Below are positions 35,335-40,156 of a DNA stretch of 40,156 bases, one piece after another. The first letter of the stretch is position 1. Each line of letters starts with the position of its first letter. Both the position numbers and the translations under genes were made by a program. This DNA is from Beroe ovata (lineage: Eukaryota; Ctenophora; Nuda; Beroida; Beroidae). Location of the stretch: NCBI GenBank assembly GCA_946803715.1, contig CAMPET010000062.1:46846-87001 (forward strand). The letters run 5' to 3'. Below the pieces are notes generated by a model. The model was not told the origin of the DNA. It searched no databases and worked only from the letters and a program-made list of their open reading frames with translations.

Positions 35335-36355
35335 CATGCGTTTGTTTCGCTGGAGATTGTTTTCAAAGCAACTCACAGAGAGGACAATGTTAGGGACAGC
35401 TCCTACTTGCGCGGGAAGCTCCGAGCAGACGCAAATAGCGATTGTCTACCAAAGTTAATGTGTGATGCAGACATCAAATGTCAGGAATTCTCGGTGCATG
35501 TTGATTAGCTGCCACTGCCGTGAAAAACCACTGAAGTTGCAGCTATGTGTGAGTAATTAAGATGATTGATCACCAGTGAATGAAATTGGCCGAAAACACT
35601 GTGATCCAGACTACAAAAGTTTGGCCCTGAGAAACTAGATATTTTAGACAAAGTTTCTAGACGTAACTTAGAAAGCAGGGTATCGCGGCAATAGCAACTC
35701 TTAATCGTAAGCGTCTACCTAGTAAACTAATCAGTCAACGGGTGGGCGTTTATTAATGCACATAATATGCAGATGAGGTTACATATATACCTAACAATGA
35801 TCAGTCAAAAGTGTGGCAATTTCAAACAATGGCAAAGATATAATATTCTGCCCCCATCTCATGATGCTCTAACTCAAGGCAGTGCCTAATCACATCAACA
35901 ACAACTCTATGGTATAATGGTGCTGAGAGTCGGGCGCTGGCATCATATCTGTGATCTGTGGGAAAAATATGAAGTAACAACTTAATAAAGTATCAGCCAC
36001 AGAATAGTTTGATTGGATTACTTCGTAAAAAAACTGGTAACCAATTTCAGGAGCCCTCTAATACAGGGCTCGTAAGTGAATCATGGTTCTGTCGTGGTTT
36101 TTATAGGCTAGTTGCAGGATTCATTTCCACCATAAAGCTGTCACATCGCGAACAGTAAACTTTTCTGTACGTCAACGAATCAGCACGTTATACAGATCAG
36201 ATATTAAAAAGTATTGAATAGAAGTTCAAGCATGAAAGTCGGATCGACGAAAAATGTTAGTTGTCGACTTGAAATAGCTATCTATAATCCACATTTGCGG
36301 AATGGAAACATTGTTTAAAGCTTTGAAGTAGACCCTGTCTTAAATAGTACTAATG
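35335..36355. other. Gene-free stretch between microsatellites
   Basis: No exon, RNA gene or repeat could be supported here. Confidence 0.4.
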
Positions 36356-36387
36356 TACACACACACATACACACACACACACACACG

Positions 36388-36418
<31 letters not shown>

Positions 36419-36466
36419 AAACACAAACACAAACACACAAANACACACACACACAAACACACACAG
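36356..36466 (+). repeat. CA microsatellite, interrupted
   Basis: (CA)n with ACACAAACACAA-type interruptions and one ambiguous base at 36442. It is in the opposite orientation to the TG tracts at 35264-35334 and 36893-36940. Confidence 0.97.
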
Positions 36467-36892
36467 AGGATACCTAAAATACCTATAGTTAAGCTGGGCA
36501 TATTATCATCATACCACAGGGCAAAGGACTATCTAGGACACTATAGAAAGGCAGTCCTTGTTGTGACACTATTATCATAACATATAACTCAGTAAAATAT
36601 ACACTAGACCTGGGAAACAATGCAAATCTCATTACCCAATGATTAGACCCCACTGTTGAAATGCCACCCTCTGACAGAGGGGTAGTTTGTGAGTCAGACA
36701 GACAAACTAGGTTAGCGCGGGACGCTGTAGCCGCAGTGGTAGCGAGATCCTATCTAGAATCTCGTACTACATTGTTATAGAGCGATATAGAGGGATGCCC
36801 ACAAACTCCTGTATTGGGGCTGTGTACAACGCCTGCAAGTAAGGGCGGGGCAGGGCTAATGATTTAGGATTCATTTCTACAACCGATACACT

Positions 36893-36940
36893 TGTGTGTG
36901 TGTGTGTCTGTGTGTGTTTGTGTGTGTTTGTGTGTGGCCT
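36893..36940 (+). repeat. Interrupted TG tract
   Basis: TGTGTGTGTGTCTGTGTGTG followed by TTTGTGTG-type units. It is complementary to the CA tract about 430 nt upstream. Confidence 0.9.
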
Positions 36941-37643
36941 GTGGGACGCTGTGTCTGTGCCTATGTGTGTGCTGTCTGCGTTTTGTTCGTGGATCTGTGT
37001 TATCATCTTTCCAGCCCCTGGAAATTTGCCAAAAATTGATCGGGAAAGAATAATGTGCCCTTCTGCAAATCCCATTTGCCTGAAAACACCAGATGGGAGA
37101 AAACATTAGTTGAATATATCTCTTAGCTATATAATTTGTCACGTTTTCGAGAAACATACGGCAATATTAACGCAGTTACCGAAAATGAAAAAGTGACAAA
37201 TGCCATGTACCAAAATCGAATTTGATTTAGGATTTGTGCCGTGTGGGTGTAGGTATGTGTGTGTGTGTGTACATGCTCACAGTTCACGCTATATATAATA
37301 CTGCACAACCCCGCAAAGGGGGGCCTCCTCTTCAAGCTGATGCGAGAGACCATATTCTCATTCCTAATCAGGCCACGTTATAAACCGCATCTCTAAAAAG
37401 GGTTGTGGGGCTCACAGCAGTACGAAGCAATGTGATTTGCATAACCGCACCATTTCATAGATTTGGGCACCATGAAACTCCGAAATATTCATTCCGATCC
37501 TGATGGGCAATGGCTCCACTCTTTATAATTTTAGGACAATAGGACATCATGCTAACATGTTACAGTCAAACTATGGCCGTTGTGACCGAAAATCTTGCAA
37601 TGCCTTTTTTTTGAAATTAGAACAAATTAAAAGGTCCTCCTAA

Positions 37644-37664
37644 GGTGAACTGTTGCAGTTCACC
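37644..37664. repeat. Short 9-bp hairpin, 3-nt loop
   Basis: GGTGAACTG pairs with CAGTTCACC around TTG. It sits just upstream of the 37691 tandem repeat. No gene context. Confidence 0.7.
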
Positions 37665-37690
37665 ATAGGGAAACATTTTACTTCGTGAAG

Positions 37691-37745
37691 TGTGTAAGTA
37701 CAGTGTGTAAGTAGAGTATGTGTAAGTACAGTGTGTAAGTACAGT
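37691..37745 (+). repeat. 13-15-bp tandem repeat TGTGTAAGTACAG, four units
   Basis: Four units with small variations (the second has GTAGAGTA). Each unit contains GTAAGTA, a perfect 5' splice donor consensus, so the array is a cluster of potential U1 sites on the + strand. Confidence 0.9.
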
Positions 37746-40156
37746 ATACTTGGACACTTCACTAAAATCTACCGCAACGTGATTCTTGGTGAGCAGTAAA
37801 CGTGATTTCATTTATCGTGTTATAACTCCACCCCAACACTATCCTGTGTCAATGACACAAACTCATTATCTAGCAAAATAGCTAGTTTGTGGTATAAATC
37901 ATGTCGTTTGCGGGCTGGGAAACAGCTATATCGTTAATCCTATTCTGGGCGAAACATCACGCTATGAAAAGTCTAAAATTCATTTGATTTGATAAGTTTT
38001 TGCGATGGGATAAATTTTTGTCACAAATCATCTGGAGGGCCACGCCCTTTAGTCATCTTTAGCCCTCCTATTGGCTAATATTATGTCACAATGGGCATCT
38101 GTCATTTGGTAATTATAGTGATGACAAAGTGTCATTATAGCTTTACAGGTGTCATTACGTCGATATATTCTCGCTTTAAATCGTTTCATCTGGAAAAGAA
38201 CCTTCTTTCCCATTATTCCGTTGAAACAAGTGAGCATCGAGCATTTTATGTTTGCAAACGAATTTTAACAATAAACAAAATCACTTTGTCTGAATTCTGC
38301 ACATAATGCACAAAATGAACGGCACTCGATCCTAATAAAGCAAGCAGGATTAAGTACATATCATCGTGCCAAGTACTTTGTTACGGCGGTCAACTTAGGT
38401 CAAGCCACAGTTGTCACACTTGTGCCATCCACACGATCGAACAATGACACAAAGATTGTCTAATGTGATGGAGTGGTCAATAAATCGATTAGAAATGCCT
38501 TTTGTGCCTTAACAATATAATAGTAAAAGTTAACTAAATTTTGCATCCAATACAAGCATATCAGAAACTGTATGCGTTTCACTTTCAAGGGGACTTATGA
38601 AATAATTTCGTGTCAATAACTTAAGATAACGAAAGAGGTTATCATCGTTGTGCATTGCGTCAAGTGTCTCTAGACTATGTTTTTGCCGTATATAATCATC
38701 ATTAACACCATATTCAGTGTGGAATTACAGCTCTCCACACACACACACGGGTGATCATGGGTGATCACGTGATATTTTTGATGGTCACGTGACCTTCACG
38801 CCCCAATGGTTGTAGCAAACACCAGACTGGTACAAATGCCGCAGTGTTCGATAATTTGGGCCGTTTTTCGGAGAATTTCCAATCAGAAACACTGCATGAA
38901 TGTCGTAAATGAGATAACAACTTGATCTGGACGTAGCAGTCTCTCAACCGTGATTAATCTAATTAAGCTATAATAACGAATTATCATATCAACGAATTAT
39001 CATACCAAATTGAAATTATGATACTCATCTGTATATGAGACGACGACATACTTATACAGAATATGATATTCAGCCATGATTATGCTCCACCTGTGTGATT
39101 TGGAAACAATGACTGATGACATCTGATGAGAAATGGCTGTTGTCTCCTGAGGTCAGCAGGACATTTATAGTAGCCTCAATAAACGCGTGTCATCTTGCCA
39201 AATAGAATAACAGATAAATCAAAATATAGTTCAGAAAGCAAGCAAGGATGAATTGCATCAGAAATGGAATTGAATTGAGATGTTAGTACTACGATAATAG
39301 CGTATCAATAAAACACCATTTTAAACACTCACGCATAATAAAGTTATGAAAAATATTTTGATGATGGTCCGATAAATCAAGTGTTAATGCACAAACAGGT
39401 CGCCATTACTGAGATCATGATGTGTGACAAAATAGGGCGCACACGTAATAGGTACCTGCCTTAAAATATTTGCAATATTCATGTCATTGAGATTCAGAGG
39501 TAAAGTCTTCTTTCTCCAGCGAGTATCGACAACTTTCTCAAATCACTTATAGTATGCCAGTGGAAACAACGAAATCGTATATCTTACGAATTTCCATGCA
39601 AAATTGTAGATCACAGAACGGAATGAAAAATAGCAATCGAGGAATTTCGATTCTCGCCCCTCTTTTCCCATGGCAATGGTTACAGCGTACAAGTCACTAT
39701 CATAATAGTACAATATAGGGAAACTAAACCGCATACGATCCGATTATCATTCGATATATATCTCCAAAATAAAATTATCCTTTTTTCGCTCATTTATTTG
39801 TTGTGGTATATGATTTAATCCTGGTCTTGAGACGATAAGCGGTAAAGATGCAATGAAATTAAAAGTGCATTCCAAAATAATAGATATCTAATCTGATTTC
39901 AATTCTAACGGCAATTTGTCGGTATAAAGATACTTCAATCATCAGGAGGTTATGTAGATAAGCAAAAATGTTCTTAATTTTATTTTGAGAGAAATAGGTT
40001 GTAAAAATTGTGATATAGCTTGTCATTAAATAGGTTCATTGGTTATTCAATATTCGTATCTCATAGAAATTGTTCAATTTTGCTTACCACAAACCCAACT
40101 CGTCAACATTATCTTCACAAACAACTAAACCCATTTACGCGAACACACACACACAC
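37746..40156. other. Gene-free region to window end
   Basis: AT-rich DNA with no supportable exon. It contains the E-box pair at 38764-38794 and ends in a (CA)n run at 40145-40156. Confidence 0.4.
38764..38794. promoter_or_regulatory. Pair of CACGTG E-boxes
   Basis: ATCACGTGAT at 38764-38773 and the perfect 12-bp palindrome GGTCACGTGACC at 38783-38794 lie 19 nt apart, about two helical turns. GTCACGTGAC is the preferred site of USF/TFE-type bHLH-zipper factors (the CLEAR motif in vertebrates). This suggests a regulatory element of a gene outside or at the edge of the window; no adjacent gene is visible. Confidence 0.4.

Noticed and set aside
35188-35508. Cysteine/valine-rich ORFs in the TG repeat, and the Thr/His ORF at 36353-36580
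   Set aside because: They are translations of dinucleotide repeats.
1-40156. CRISPR arrays, tRNA genes or rRNA genes
   Set aside because: The tandem repeats have no spacers, and I saw no B-box-like GGTTCGAATCC with a matching cloverleaf and no rRNA-like stretch. A covariance-model search would be decisive.

Overview
This is a eukaryotic, almost certainly animal, genomic window. It has split genes with short GT-AG introns (82-260 nt where they can be placed), AT-rich intergenic DNA, CA/TG microsatellites, palindromic mobile-element remnants and a 973-nt assembly gap. The genes are metazoan-type: NSMAF/FAN and the dual-RGS anchoring protein AKAP10. Gene structures are compact. The proteasome and YJU2 genes have uninterrupted coding regions, and NSMAF (908 aa) has one coding intron. 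That fits an invertebrate with a streamlined gene complement. The phylum cannot be fixed from the sequence.

Layout. 1-3.4 kb is repeat territory: a large fold-back element with near-identical inverted arms, 11-bp tandem repeats and a fragment resembling a FLYWCH zinc finger in both arms, followed by two tandem copies of a GC-rich hairpin element. 3.4-13.6 kb holds five genes, all on the + strand and separated by about 300-400 nt (1.4 kb before the last). They are PSMA4 (20S proteasome alpha subunit), YJU2/CCDC94 (splicing factor), a small GFA/CENP-V-fold zinc protein, NSMAF/FAN (BEACH-WD40) and AKAP10/D-AKAP2 (tandem RGS domains plus a PKA-anchoring helix). Four of the five have a 3' splice acceptor 4-35 nt upstream of the start codon. 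That suggests either short 5'UTR introns or spliced-leader trans-splicing of a polycistronic cluster. 13.6-40 kb is gene-poor. It contains three phase-compatible exons of an unrecognised minus-strand gene (17.8-19.0 kb), a well-bounded orphan minus-strand exon at 29.4-29.7 kb, a gap inside a pyrimidine-rich minisatellite, several simple repeats, small hairpins and an E-box pair. I found no other supportable gene there.

The five clustered genes have no shared pathway (protein degradation, splicing, zinc-fold enzyme-like protein, sphingolipid/TNF signalling, PKA anchoring). If the cluster is co-transcribed, the link would be housekeeping-type expression rather than function. All calls come from reading the sequence. 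No database search was run, and family assignments rest on remembered conserved motifs.
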